A stretch of DNA of 64,000 nucleotides from Hermatobates lingyangjiaoensis (GCA_026182355.1 JAPFBL010001929.1:1790001-1854000), one strand, 5' to 3'; positions 10,877 through 22,424 are shown, counted from the first letter of the stretch. Notes: generated by a model not told the origin, from the letters alone. A program made the numbers and translations.

Positions 10877-12820
10877 AATATGATTAATAATAATAATAAA
10901 ATTGAAATTTTATAAGGATTTGATGGGAGTGTAAATGAATAATAGTTATTCATCAAACCGTTTTTTTGTATAAAATTTTATATCATCTAATACACTTTAC
11001 TGAAAAAGCAGTTATTGTGTATATGTATAGATTTGTATACTGTTGTGTTTGAATGAATATGATATCCTAACGATACTTACTTGCTAAATCTATATTTTAG
11101 AGTCCTACTATACGTGTAAAGTAATAAAATTCTTTAATAAACCGTTCCTATATTTCAAGAGTCAATCTTTGTAATGCAGATGTAAATGTTATTAACTGTT
11201 AAGACGATTCAAATCAATGTAATCTCTGAATAGGTGCTGTTTGATTTAAAGGGCTCATAGAATTCCAAGTATTCTATAATCCATGATTTTATTACAGGCT
11301 TAATGACACAGAAGATGAATTATTCCGGGATAGCTTTGTTTGAAGGTTTTAATCTTTCTTATTTATTGACCCTAGAGATAGATTATTCATCTGTAGACTC
11401 AAGATTAGGCAGGCTTGTATAACTGGAATTCCCATAATTTAATATTGTGGATTGTTCATGTTATGAACATATTGTCCATAAGAGCAGTCCATTGTAGGCG
11501 TTTTTCTTTCCCGACTTGTGGCTTTATTGACATATCATTTAAATTTCCTAAAAATGTTCTAATTTATCAGTAATATTTGATGTCAGACTTTAGCGTGTTT
11601 CAAGATGATATAAATAATTGTCATTGTGTCATCCTTGTATGATTAGATCAGCCGGTAGATTTGCTAAAACTACAAATAAAAACTTAAGTGGTCTGTTTGG
11701 ATGATGAAGGATTCTGATGATGAAGCAGACTGCTTACTAGTACCGGTTTGTTACCTGTGCGTAGCTCGCCTAGCTTTCAAATTGGCGCCAAATCATTATA
11801 ATAAGACACACTTTCACCCCTTGCGAAGCCAAAAAAGGCGTTAAACCTCGATAAGGGAGTAGGCATTGGATAAAAAAAAAAGCAATTCTTAGCACTTGTT
11901 CTGTCCATTGTTAGTAATGGCTATCGAATTATAATGCTGTTTAAACATTAGGCGTATACTATGAGCTCTAAAGGGGTTGCTGGCTTAGCATTGATAACAG
12001 GGAGTGTTTTGTTTGAAAAAGTAACGTAATAACAGTGGGAATCTGTTGAGGAGGGTTGGAGCGAGGTGGTGACGGATGACTAACCCGGGAGGCGGGAAAG
12101 AGTGTCGTGGGACTCCATGCATGCAGTGGGCCAGCCCACAGAGCTACTACAACTCACTGCGCAACACCCCCTCGTCTAAACAAACCGAAACACTTTGCCA
12201 CCAGCTCTCAAATACTCCTACCCTCAAAACTATTTCACACCAAAACAACACAAAATCATGCTTAACGTTACTTCTTCAACCAGCATGAACGAACTCAAAC
12301 ATCAAAAAAGAAAATTTCATAAACTAACAAATTACTATTAAAGTCCTTTCAACTTGTAGCGATTTCATCGGGGCCTCATAGAGATAAGATTTCCTTGATT
12401 TTCATGATTTAAAATTTTACGATTTTAAAACTGAATACCGAATTCTGAAAATTGAAATTGAATACCATATACTTCAATGATACATATGTACTGAAAACCT
12501 GCATGAAATGGAAATGTATTCTACTATTTCCTTCTAAATTAATCAAAAACTTTACATAACAAGAAAAAAAAGATAACACACACATAATAAATAAGTACAG
12601 ATTAAGTCTCTAATTTTTGATATAGCTGTCATTAGTAGAAAAAAAATTGCGAACACTCAACGAGCGGACTTCAACAAGGACTTCTGAGGGAACCCTTACT
12701 CAAATAAGTTATACTTTTTAGCTTCTAACTGTGATTAATTATTATTTTTATTATTCATTAATACTATTAATTATCAATAGCAGTAAATAACAATTAATTA
12801 TTAGTGATTAATTATTCTTA
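10320..12820. other. AT-rich interval, no gene seen
   Basis: Contains a TA tract at 10843-10874. The segment 11640-11880 is less AT-rich and ends GGCGTTAAACCTCGATAAGG plus an A-run, partly like 16640-16690, so possibly the 3' end of an unnamed retroposon. The segment 12050-12290 has mixed composition, and its 70-residue frame resembles nothing known. Confidence 0.4.
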
Positions 12821-12959
12821 CTGTGGTTAAATTTAATCAAGCGTTCAAATTTGTAAAATCCTTCTGTATATATACGTTTCAGAGTAACGATAGGTACTCT
12901 GAAATGTTTGTTGTTCTTTGTGATTATTTTCTTGACGATAGTATATATATATATTTAGC

Positions 12960-13190
12960 GAGAGAGAGAGAGAGAGAGAGAAGAGTCACTGCCCTGCTTT
13001 CCTGCAGTATACTTCGCTTCCTGACAGTGACCATTGTCAAAATATAAAGTGCCTTATGTTAGTGTCTATCTTTGTATTGCTTTCGTTATACTTTATGTAT
13101 ATATATATAACTGAAAAAGACAACACTAAAAAGAAACGAGAATACTTCCTGGATCAATATTTTGAACTGAAGTTCGTCATCAGGCAGGGA
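12960..13190. mobile_element. (GA)n and two elements tail to tail
   Basis: After a (GA)n tract at 12960-12981, a plus-strand core TTCCTGACAG-T-GAC-CATT-GTC-AAAATATAAAG and tail TCTTTGTATTGCTTTCG lead to (TA)n near 13100. A minus-strand unit follows, with core CTGATGA-C-GAAC-TTCA-GTTC-AAAA at about 13150-13185. Same facing layout as 8561-8868. Confidence 0.65.
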
Positions 13191-13440
13191 TTAGAAGGGA
13201 AGAAGCAGACGTATGTGCGTTCAGAACTGCGAGTGGAAGGCGACAATATATATATATATAGATAATTATTTTACGACAAACAAGTGGAATGAAAAACAAC
13301 TACCACTTCTACAAAGAGAAAGGCTTTTTTTTACTCTTCTGATTATAGTTTTTTAAAAAAAAATTGATAATGCGATTGTATTGCCACCATATTTCTGTGT
13401 GATATGCTGCCTCTATTTTATTTCATAAAGTACACACACG

Positions 13441-13443
<3 letters not shown>

Positions 13444-13473
<30 letters not shown>

Positions 13474-13610
13474 GTCTAATTTTTGAAAAATCCATTTTAA
13501 GGAGAAAGAAAGGAGGGAACCAAGCATAATGAATGCTTAGTCTCCCTTTCTTTCCTTTCTTTCACTTTTGAATTTGAAGTCCAGTTTGTATCGTTTTTCC
13601 GAATTTAAAA
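13444..13610. mobile_element. (TA)n and short foldback related to family 13
   Basis: After a TA tract, GGAGAAAGAAAGGAGGGAAC and its inverted partner flank ATGCAT-like centre sequence at about 13500-13560. The tail has GTCCAGTTTGTATCG, a decayed form of the terminal hairpin GTCC-loop-GGAC. Confidence 0.6.
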
Positions 13611-13710
13611 TAAGTATATATACATGAGTTCATACATACACACATAAATACCCAAACAACTGCTCTTTTTCACAGTCACACAGTAACAGCAACTGAAGTT
13701 CAATATAAAC

Positions 13711-13967
13711 AAACATTCATACAATGATCAAACCACAATAAGAAATGGGAAAACAAGACTAAGATCTTTCAACCGTAACAAGCGGTCTTCGTCAGAGTCA
13801 AAAACCCAACTTTTTGTGTTTTTGGTTCAGTTGGGTTTTTGACTCTGACGAAGACCGCTTGTTACGGTTGAAAGATCTTAGTCTTGTTTTCCCATTTCTT
13901 ATTGTGGTTTGATCATTGATTGTTATTTCACGTGTTTATGTGAAATCTTTTTATTAAACATACATAC
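13711..13967 (+). mobile_element. Family 1 foldback with 12-bp target duplication
   Basis: AAACATTCATAC (13711-13722) and AAACATACATAC (13956-13967) flank an intact foldback (11 of 12 bases match). Arms are about 13724-13811 and 13830-13918. Only the right side carries the terminal hairpin TTTCAC-loop-GTGAAA. The right arm extends inwards through GGTTCAGTTGGG, which the left arm lacks. Core: CTGACGA-A-GACCG..CGGTT-GAAA. Confidence 0.85.
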
Positions 13968-14559
13968 ATAGATAAATGAAAACACACACACACTGGTTTT
14001 CAACCGTCTCTGCACCAGTACGCTTGCTTACCCTCTTTTTTCTCTCCTATTAACAAGATAAAATTGTTAAAATATATTAATATTAACCAACATATTTTAT
14101 TAGTTTGATCAGATATGGTAAAAAAAATTTCCAGTGAACTAAACATTTTAATTATTCCGAAGATTGCATTTCATAGTTTTTATGTAAATTTGATTATATT
14201 GATGATTTATAAATAATGGTTTATAACTTGATGTTCAAACGATTAAAATTGTGTATTTCAATTTTTATTTGTTGTACTTTTAATACTGGTTATTTGTTAA
14301 AGTAAGTGAATTGGGTAATAATCGTAACTACGAGGCGGATTCGTAACTTAAGGACTGTTAACTTATTTTACTTCTCTTCTTAGAGCTAGCACATTGTTAT
14401 TAGAGCAGAATATCCTTGGAAAAAACAGTTTTCTCCTTCCACTTTCTTTTTTCGTTTTGAATGATATTATAGTGATAAAATAACATTTCAGTCGTCCGGT
14501 TCATTAGTTTTGTAATTTTTATTATAATTGGAGATATTTGTAGGTGCTACTTATGAGGA
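13968..14559. other. No gene seen
   Basis: AT-rich; nothing recognised. Confidence 0.45.
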
Positions 14560-15110
14560 ATGTGTGGTGTGGTATGACGTTATTTTGCCGCCTTGATGGC
14601 GTTGTGTTGACACGGCTGCTTTCAGTCCGCTTTGGGTTATTTGTGAGTGAGAAGGGCTAGTGATGCTGGTTCGTGGAGTATGCCCGGCAGAATGGTGAAC
14701 AAGCGTGCAGCGCTCCGGTCCGATCCGCAGGAAGCCGCCTATCTAACATCCGGCCACTCTAATTGCCAGGTACCGTGTTGTTCTTGCCCGACTCTATGAC
14801 ACCAGTCCAACAAAACTCTCCCTTCTTTCCAGCACACATTCGCCTTCTCTCTTTATTACTTAAAAAAAAAAAATTTCACTGTCAAAAAATTGAAGGCCGG
14901 ATTTGAGACAAGGCTCTCTTTTTCTCTCTCTCTCTCTTGAGCATTTTCTTACCTGAAGAGAACGCGGGACGTCCTCTTTGAATAGCTACCCCCTCCATTC
15001 TCCTTTGCCCTTTGTGCTTGCTCAAGGAAAGGCCCTAAGACGAAGACACAAAGGATCCAAGAAGGGAGCTTTTCTATAGAGGGGAGGTCTCCAGGTCACC
15101 CTTCGTCCGT
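14560..15110. other. GC-richer pocket, possible promoter or first-exon area
   Basis: A distinct rise in GC and CpG (for example CAGCGCTCCGGTCCGATCCG) in otherwise AT-rich DNA, followed by a CT-rich tract near 14915-14940. Such pockets can mark promoters or 5' exons in AT-rich invertebrate genomes. No TATA or initiator motif can be assigned with confidence. An old GC-rich transposon fragment is the alternative. Confidence 0.35.
14680..14769 (+). CDS. Possible first coding exon (unrecognised protein)
   Basis: An ATG at 14680 (MPGRMVNKRAALRSD...; a second ATG at 14692) opens 30 codons ending at CAG followed by GTACCG at 14770, which could be a splice donor in phase 0. If unspliced, the frame stops about 10 codons later at TGA. 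Codons are GC-rich, unlike the surroundings, and the frame lies within the GC pocket. The peptide belongs to no family I recognise, and I cannot identify a next exon. Positions +4 and +5 of the donor are poor (CC). I consider a chance open frame in a GC-rich pocket at least as likely as a real exon. Confidence 0.18.
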
Positions 15111-15979
15111 TACCTATACATTTAAATAAGTCCCTTCCTTCCCGCCATTAAATTCGCAGGCTCACTCTAGCATCAAAAATTGTAATTAAAATTTCAACTG
15201 TCTTCGTGTTATTAAAAAATAATTTAATTCTAACTATACACAGTCATAAGCCATTGAAAAGTATTATTAGCAAGTAGTTATAAAATTGAATTTATTTCAG
15301 TTAGTAAAAATTCTTCTAATTATTCTTACGGCGTTAGACATATACGTGACGATGATTCTCAATTAGGTACATTTAATTTAAATTACATTTAATCATCTTT
15401 AAACACCCTGGAAAACATATCTTCAGCGAACTTGATGAAATTTAGGATTCAAACTTGTCTCACTTCATTTTAAAGTCCATTATTTTTAAAGTAAAATATC
15501 CTTGAAAAAAACAGAGTCGTTCTCATTCTAGTTTCCTGTCTTTACAAATTAATATCGCTTTTAGTTTTTAATGACATTAGAACTTTGATGAAGATAGCCA
15601 ACCAGGATATCTTTGCCTTACAAATTAAATATCCTAATCATTTGTAAAATAAATTACACTAAATAACATATAACTTTACTAGTACTATACGCAAAATATA
15701 TTTCGTTGTATTTCAGATTTTTTTCAAATAGTTTGAAATTCTTTTATTATTAATTTTGATAATAATAGACGAGTTTGTATACTGTTCAAGGTATGATTTA
15801 AAGGTACTAATTAGCTGTATATTTATAAAAGAAAAAAATACATAGTCAAACTAAAATGCAACAACAATACAATTAATTCAGCAACGTAAGGTTCTCAAAC
15901 TTTGTGAATAGCAACCAACTATTGATGATTGTAACATATGTTTTGGTTACAGTTTAACATAACATGTTTTTGCTCTCGT
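15111..15979. other. No gene seen
   Basis: AT-rich; nothing recognised. Confidence 0.45.
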
Positions 15980-16105
15980 TCTGTTCACCCGACCACCTCC
16001 TCTGAGGACGACCGTTATAAAGGTCGAAATATTGAAAATGAGTCGAGAGTATAGTTTTCATTCCTGCTTCTTTATATTTTTAAAATATATATATATATAT
16101 ATATA
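15980..16105 (+). mobile_element. Solo structured element, ends at (TA)n
   Basis: CCTCTGAGGA-C-GACC-GTTATAAA-GGTC-GAAATATTGAAAATGAGT. The 4-bp stem GACC/GGTC is perfect. The tail runs into (TA)n at 16085-16104. Confidence 0.7.
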
Positions 16106-16449
16106 AATAATTATTTTATATACTTTTTTTTATAAATGTTTATTTTTCAATAGAATCGTTTTGTTTTTTTTTCAGAAGCTGAGTTTTCCTCGGATCTCAA
16201 AAGAAAATTATTTCAAATGACAAAAAATCAGCTTCGAAGATCTCTTCAGAAGTAAGTTGGAAAACAAAATATATATTATAGAATTTTTTTTTAAAAAGAA
16301 CAATTTAATTTTAATAAGATTAAAAGTAAGACTGGTAATTTTCTCAGTTAATATTTGAAGTAGAATAATTTTGAAGCAAACATAGGAAGGCATTATTTAA
16401 AGTTTTATAGAAATTATAAATATCTTATTTTAAGAAATAGCTATGAGAC

Positions 16450-16566
16450 AATGGTCACTGCCATGTTGAATACACCTGATACAGTTACATTAACGAAGTT
16501 TAGCAATAATGGGAGTTGTTAGCACTTGGATGGGTGACACCAAGTTGTTAGCTTCTCCTGTAATGT
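16450..16566 (+). pseudogene. 5S rRNA-like relic (pseudogene or 5S-derived SINE head)
   Basis: The order of blocks follows 5S rRNA: GGTCACTGCCATGTTGAATA near the start, AACGAAGTTTAGCAA in the middle, then TTAGCACTTGGATGGGTGAC, close to the conserved 3' internal control region of 5S genes. Length (about 115-120 nt) also fits. Many substitutions, especially in the middle third, mean it cannot be a working 5S gene. An AT-rich stretch and an A-run near 16585 follow, and a second A-run near 16675 comes after GCGTTAAACCTCTTTAAGGG, so it could be the head of a 5S-derived SINE instead of a simple retropseudogene. Confidence 0.7.
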
Positions 16567-16689
16567 GATTATATCTTTTATTTTAAAAAAAAAAAAGAAA
16601 GTGAATCAAAAATGAACCAAGCTTTTATTTTACAAGCTGGAAAGCGTTAAACCTCTTTAAGGGTTGAAAATGTGAAAAAAAAAAGAATT

Positions 16690-19070
16690 ATATGATTCAT
16701 TGTCTAAGAAGTGAGATGAATAATAGTGTGTTGTGTGAAGACTGTTATAGAAGTGGTCCCACAGCCAACCGTAGCTGCTACTATGGTTCAGAACTAGTTA
16801 TAGAGACATTTCAAGACCATAGTAATCTAGGATTATTTCAAAAACAAGTAAATTTTAGAGTAGTTCTATCAAAATCTGAATGACATTAGTAAAAAAAAAA
16901 GATGGCTTCTATTCAAACTGGAGGGAATATTCAATTCAAGGTCAAGCCGGAATTTTCAGCCTCTACGCCAACAATCGCTAAGAAACAATTAGTTAGTCGT
17001 GCGTAGTAAATAAACATTGAACAACACTGCGAAACATCCTATCTACTTCAACCAGTAATATTAAACAAATATAATTATATTTTAATTATTTTTTCGAAAA
17101 AAATTTTAAAAAACCTAAATTATTAAATCTAGGGTATTGTTCACATATTAGTATTAATTTATATGTAAAAAAAATAAATTATATAAATTGTTTTTTTATG
17201 ATTGATTTAATGGCTCGTCAGAGAAGGGAATGCTCAACATGTGGTATATTGTGGTTTTCATTTATTTAAAACAAAAAAATAAATAAATATGGACAAGCAA
17301 AATAAAGTGCTACTATTTTCAGACACTTTTCAATTATTTAACAATATTATAGGATGAGAAAGATGGTACTAATTTAGAGAACATTATGGAAAAATTCATA
17401 CTGGGATCAAGCGCAGATTTAGAAGGGCTTTAGGTCTTTTTATCTATTAGAAGAAATCACTGTAAAGCATAAACAAGATAAGTGTAAATAACAAATCGAT
17501 TAAGAAATAAAAAAGGTCTTTTATAAATGCAAATTAAAATAAATAGAATCCTAATTCTTGCAGCTTATATAATGCCGTGTTTACCTTCAACACGGCCTGC
17601 TAGCAATTTTCAGCTCTCAGTGTCTTTGAACGGCTCAGAAACAAAGTAACCTTATCTTTCATTTTTTTTTGCTATTTGTGATATAAATTCATTATTTCTT
17701 GTCTTTTGTTATTTGTTGATGATAAGACTAGATGAATAAATAATTTATGTATATACCGAATAAAAAATTGGAATAAATAACAATAAAAATAAAAATTAAT
17801 GAAACAAAACAAAAATTTTTAAAGTAAAATTGAATTAAATTTACATAATTAGTAGTAACTGTTAATCTAATTCAACGTACCAACTGGATACGCCAACTGT
17901 CTCGAAGAATAAACTGACAGAACAAATATTCATTCATAAAAGTGACAGTGTTTTTTGGGGAGATTTTTTGGTATTTTTGTTGTTTAAAAGTTGCTGTTTT
18001 AAACATGAGAACAGAAATGAGTCTAGTCTTATACAAAAGTACAAGGTAGACGATTTCAAATATGGTTTTCTAACATCATATTTAAATTCAACCAATATTT
18101 AAACTTAATCATCTAAATTATACCTAAAAATTACAATATATCAGTAATGCTTAGTAAAATTTGTGGCATACTTAAAGTAATTTGAAAAAAAAAGGAACAA
18201 CAACAAGCAAATACACATATTTATTAAATAAATAAATTGATGTACATCTTCAGTAGTTATTATGTTTATTGTTTACTGGAGCAAAATCTACTTAGTGATC
18301 TTTCTGTTAGAATGAATTTATTTTTCCAATTTCTTTTCAAATTTAAAAAAAAATCACTTTGAAACTTGGTTTACTTTATTTAATAAGCAAGTGCATTATG
18401 GAACTTAATAAGAAAACAACTTATGTCATTAGGAGTTGTTAGTTGAGTTTAACTGGAACGTGACTTGAAATGCTATTAAAAGTTGACTTGTTTTTGTTTG
18501 TTTTTTTTTTTGTTTAAACCAGTTGTTTTTAAAACGTCTCGAATTTCTTTTCGACTTTTTCTTATTTCTTTGCACACTAACATGCCAAGGACATAACTTC
18601 ACTGACTGATGTAAATAAGTACTTTTGATATTCGCTGCACCTTAAGCTAATGAGCTTCATATGTAAATGACTTCGTTCTCCTTAAAGTTCGCCTTGAAAT
18701 TTATTACAATATTTAAAAGGACTTTTCTTTAAAAAAAAAATATATTTTTTATATAAATAGATCATACACAAATTTTTAATATACCTACAATATATAGTTT
18801 TTCTATTGTACAATTTCGTACCATTTACTGGTTTAATTACATAAAAACCGTTAAACGTCCCTGCTGAACACGTTCAGTACTTGATCTAAAAAGTATTTTC
18901 CGCCATATGGCTATGATTGATTTATAAATATATTCAACCTTTAGAGTATAAACATTTATTTTTCACTGGGCGAACATACACACTTTTTGTATTATAAAAG
19001 AAAATTAGCCTTCAGTAAGTATGACGTAGCAAAACTTTAAACTTTCCTTCGTTCTCACCTGTGCTATGAA
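16690..19070. other. AT-rich interval, no gene seen
   Basis: Many poly-A/T runs. Short frames (for example 16692-16883) match nothing known. No structured repeat seen. Confidence 0.45.
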
Positions 19071-19074
19071 CTAT

Positions 19075-19650
19075 GTCACGGTTGTCCAAACTTTATGGTG
19101 ACGCGGGCCGCATTCGGCAAGGAAATTAGATCGCGGGCCGCAGTAACAGATGTAAAGTAAAACACGTACATGTAAATGAATCTTTATATTTATCATAAAA
19201 ACATAATTGACAAGTATGGATAAGAGTCAACCCTTAAATATATTCGTTAAAAATATTTAAGGACGTACGTAAAACGGTACAGTTCACTTAAAATTCAGTG
19301 GGATGGGTGTGCGCGCATTTTGGAAGCCAGCTCCTTTGTGTCAATGTCAACTGAGGTTAAGGTTAAACGAAGGCAGGCTTCGAGAGATGTTTGATTAAGT
19401 AGATTCCTCTCTTTGGATTTAATCGACTTCATTGTGGAAAATGCTGCTCCACAAAGGTAGGTACTGCCAGACATTGACAGCAAGTGCAATTCAAAACGGC
19501 GTAAATTAGGATAATGCTCTTCAGAAAGAAGAGGCCAAAATTGAATGATTGGGAGTGTAGCTTTGCTTAATAAGAACTTTTTTCGATGTCTAAATATACT
19601 AATTTTTCAAAGTTTTCTAGAAGAGGCCGCGGGCCGCATTATGTCATGGC
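19075..19650 (-). mobile_element. Decayed, internally deleted hAT transposon
   Basis: The ends carry the GC-rich block GCGGGCCGCATT typical of one large animal hAT group: TGTCCAAACTTTATGGTGAC then GCGGGCCGCATTC at the left, and GAGGCCGCGGGCCGCATTAT at the right. At under 600 bp it is far too short for a whole transposase gene, but it keeps the transposase C-terminus on the minus strand. A clean 8-bp duplication is not visible. Confidence 0.75.
19295..19600 (-). pseudogene. hAT transposase C-terminal fragment
   Basis: The minus strand is open for about 100 codons to a stop near 19295. It reads FWPLLSEEHYPNLRRFELHL, then LLSMSGSTYLCGAAFSTMK and IKSKERNLLNQTSLEACLRL. This matches the hAT dimerisation region: a W and YP.L segment, then the LLSxFGSTYxCExxFSxMKxIKSKxRxxL pattern, then LxACLRL. 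The usual Glu after Cys is Gly, and the usual Phe of MFGS is Ser. The catalytic and zinc-finger parts are absent, so it is a relic that cannot transpose itself. Related host genes (ZBED or GTF2IRD2-like) have the same region, but the flanking hAT ends argue for a transposon. Confidence 0.8.
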
Positions 19651-20164
19651 AGACAAAGGAATTTACTTGTTACTGTCTATTTAGCCATTGTACTTTCAGA
19701 GGGATTTTAAAAAGACAATACTGAGTTTATCTTTTCTCATAATAAACTAATTTCTCAGTGCAAACCATAATGCAGTTGATCTTTATTCTGATTTTCTTGC
19801 TATGGTGTAGATACTTTTCTTATAATACAATAATCTATTACATTTTTAATCATATTAATAGGAAAAACAAGATGATAAGAAGTCTAGAGTTAGATTATTT
19901 CAAATATAAAAGCCAAGTATTAGATAATTATTTATTATAATGAAAACATAAATCATTACTGAGGTTAAAACAGTAATAACTGATGAACTAATTCTACCAT
20001 CAATAAAATATTTTTAATATACGAGAATACAAAGCTCGTACGAAAGATGAACTTATTTTTTGTTTTTAGAACTCAATAGTTAGATTACATGATTTTATTT
20101 ACACTCATTTTTCGTCAATTTTTTTTTTATATCACCACGCTTAAAAAGAGTTAGCACCTTCCAG

Positions 20165-20295
20165 GTTATAGAAGGGATAAAAAGTGTGGCTCATTCATGA
20201 TTCAGCTCCCACTTAATCCATGGGTGAGCCGAGCAAAATTATCTTGAGGTGCCAATGGTAGATTGTGTCACCTGCATAAGTGGTAACCTCGCGAA
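20165..20295 (-). mobile_element. SINE tail fragment (tail type c), minus strand
   Basis: GTGTGGCTCATTCATGATTC then AGCTCCCACTTAATCC is the inverted, diverged form of the tail seen at 24.99-25.13 kb and 58.88-58.98 kb. Confidence 0.5.
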
Positions 20296-20494
20296 ATGTG
20301 TAAAGGGAATATATTCAACATGGCTGTGGTTATTAGTATGTATAATAATGCATCCAATATATTTAAACATTTAAAAGTAAATATAATATAAATTATAGCT
20401 GTTAATAAAGAAAAAGATTAATATTAATAAAATATGTGTTAATTATAATTATATTAATATGTGTTATTTGTGTCTAATGATGTTTTTCTTTCTG

Positions 20495-20560
20495 TTTAGA
20501 TAAAGCGACGTTTCGCCCGACAGACGATCGTCTTCTTCCAACACTTGCTCAAATCTGCCC
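20495..20560 (-). mobile_element. Structured element end (minus strand)
   Basis: The minus strand reads GAAGAAGACGATC, then GTC-loop-GGC-GAAACGTCGC. The GAAACGTCG ending is typical of terminal sequences of Penelope-like elements, as I recall them. Confidence 0.5.
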
Positions 20561-20683
20561 ACATCGATCGATAGGCAACGCGCACAAATTGTTTTCTACT
20601 TCAATATATAGTTTATAAGTTATTTATTGTAATTATTTGTTAAAACAAAATGTTTTTATATATATAGCGGTTGTAGACAGGAC

Positions 20684-20769
20684 GGGTTTTTGTTTAAGCT
20701 TCGACTTGAGTTTTGGTTTTAATACAACCTAAAACCTCAACTCGATTCTAAAGCTTTTACCAAAAACCC
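20684..20769. repeat. Imperfect palindrome
   Basis: GGGTTTTTG at 20684 pairs with CAAAAACCC ending at 20769. The arms also share the inverted blocks CGACTTGAG/CTCAACTCG and GGTT/AACC around a TTAATAC centre. A short TA tract lies just upstream. Confidence 0.6.
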
Positions 20770-21398
20770 CATACTCCTCAAAGTGATACCCTGTATAGAT
20801 CTTCTAGTTAGATCCCAAGTTAGTTGTCAGAGGTTTTTTTTTAATTAAAAAAAAATGAAGACTTTTTCTACTTATTTTTCTAGTCAAAAAAAAAATGTAT
20901 TTAAGACAATAAATTTTTTTTGTGTAAATAATTGTAATATTGTTAAGGCGGGGGGGATATTTTTTTTTCTATTAAAGATGGAGGCCTTAAAGTAGTATTG
21001 TCATTTACCACGATTGTGCCTTATGTGATACAGTGATAAAGATATTGCAATGCCGCAGTGCCTCAGAGTCATTCCCCATATCTTTCCTGACATTGATTAC
21101 AATAAATATTATATATAGCTAGGATGCAACTGTTCTTGTTTCGTAGTATTTAAATTATTGAGTTTTAGAATCGTTTATGTTTGCCAATCAATTTATTCTG
21201 TCCAGTCATGTTTCATAAGACAAGTGTAATTTGATAGTGCATGGTATTGTTGTTCCACAGACGTTACTTTTGTAAATAAATATTTTATATAATTGTATAT
21301 TGCCCAATATATAATATTTATATTATTTTAATTTTTTTTTATTCCAATGTTCTTTATTCAATACTATCATAAGTACCACTTGAATGGGAAAAATATCA
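20770..21398. other. No gene seen
   Basis: AT-rich with a G-run near 20951. Unassigned. Confidence 0.45.
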
Positions 21399-21972
21399 AA
21401 GTGTAAGTATACACTTTAACACATAGAAAAGAACACAGAAAGACACTACAGAACTCACTTCGATATTTCGACATCCGTCGTCATCGGGAAGAAGTGCGAA
21501 ATACTCGCGTTGAGAAGCAAACTGCTACTGGCCTCCAGAGTAACTCGTGGAACCACCGCAATGCTGCTCCCCAGCGGAGGAGAGGGAAAATAGAAATCCC
21601 TCCAATATTTATTCAGAAAACAAGATAAAAAATATATAAAATACGAAATAATAATAATAAAAAATAAATAATAATAAAATAAAAAAAAAAATTAACGGTA
21701 CAGGTTGAGACCAGGAGGAGAACGAGCCCCAAGGAGGGATTTCTATTTTTCCTCTCCTCCCCGCTGGGGAGCAGCATTGCGGTGGTTCCACGAGTTACTC
21801 TGGAGGCCAGTAGCAGTTTGCTTCTCAACACGAATACTTCGCACTTCTTCCCGATGATGACGGATGTCGAAATATCGAATTGAGTTCTGTAGTGTCTTTC
21901 TGTGTTCTTTTCTATGTGTTAAAGTGTTTATTGTCCACACGGACCTTTCATTTTATTCGAAGTGTAAGTATA
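21399..21972. mobile_element. 548-bp foldback with 13-bp target duplication
   Basis: AAGTGTAAGTATA at 21399-21411 and 21960-21972 flank the element. The arms (21412-21604 and about 21735-21926) are near-identical and longer than in family 1. They include GGTGGTTCCACGAGTTACTC and a GC-rich GGGGAGCAGCATTGCGGTGG block. The centre is unpaired AT-rich plus CCAGGAGGAGAACGAGCC. The right arm core is GATGA-T-GAC-GGAT-GTC-GAAATATCG. Only the right end has the extra terminal hairpin GTCC-ACAC-GGAC followed by CTTTC. Confidence 0.9.
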
Positions 21973-21984
21973 AATATATAAAAC

Positions 21985-22080
21985 ATTAAACGGTCTGTTC
22001 TGCTCGGAGCAGAAGTCTTCTTGGAATCAGGGTCAAAATATTGAAGCGAGTTACGCTGTTTCTACGTGTTTCTTCTTGTA
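21985..22080 (+). mobile_element. Solo structured element, decayed
   Basis: TGCTCGGAGCAGAAG, GGGTCAAAATATTGAAGCGA and TTTCTACGTGTTTCTTCTTG match the solo units at 8965 and 38630. The first half of the core is mutated. Confidence 0.6.
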
Positions 22081-22424
22081 ATTGTTTGATATAAATTGTT
22101 TGATGTAAATCTTTGATGACAAATGTAGTCAGCTTTAACAATAGATGAAGTTTTATAATGCAAAAAAACTTGCTCTAATATTATCCATAAATATCCCTAC
22201 AGTACTCATGAAAATAGCAGTTATAAGTTTAAAATGTCTCTAGATATTGTAGATTAGGAGAAAAACATTTTTGCCTAAAATCACATATTAGCTATCAAAG
22301 TAATTTTCATTTATGCAATAAATGCAGAAACATAATTTCAATTATGCAAAGTATGTTTCCATATTACAGTATAGATAATTGGGCATATCTATACTGTACT
22401 ACTAATTTTTGGGTAAAATTTGAA
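22081..22424. other. No gene seen
   Basis: AT-rich; nothing recognised. Confidence 0.45.
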
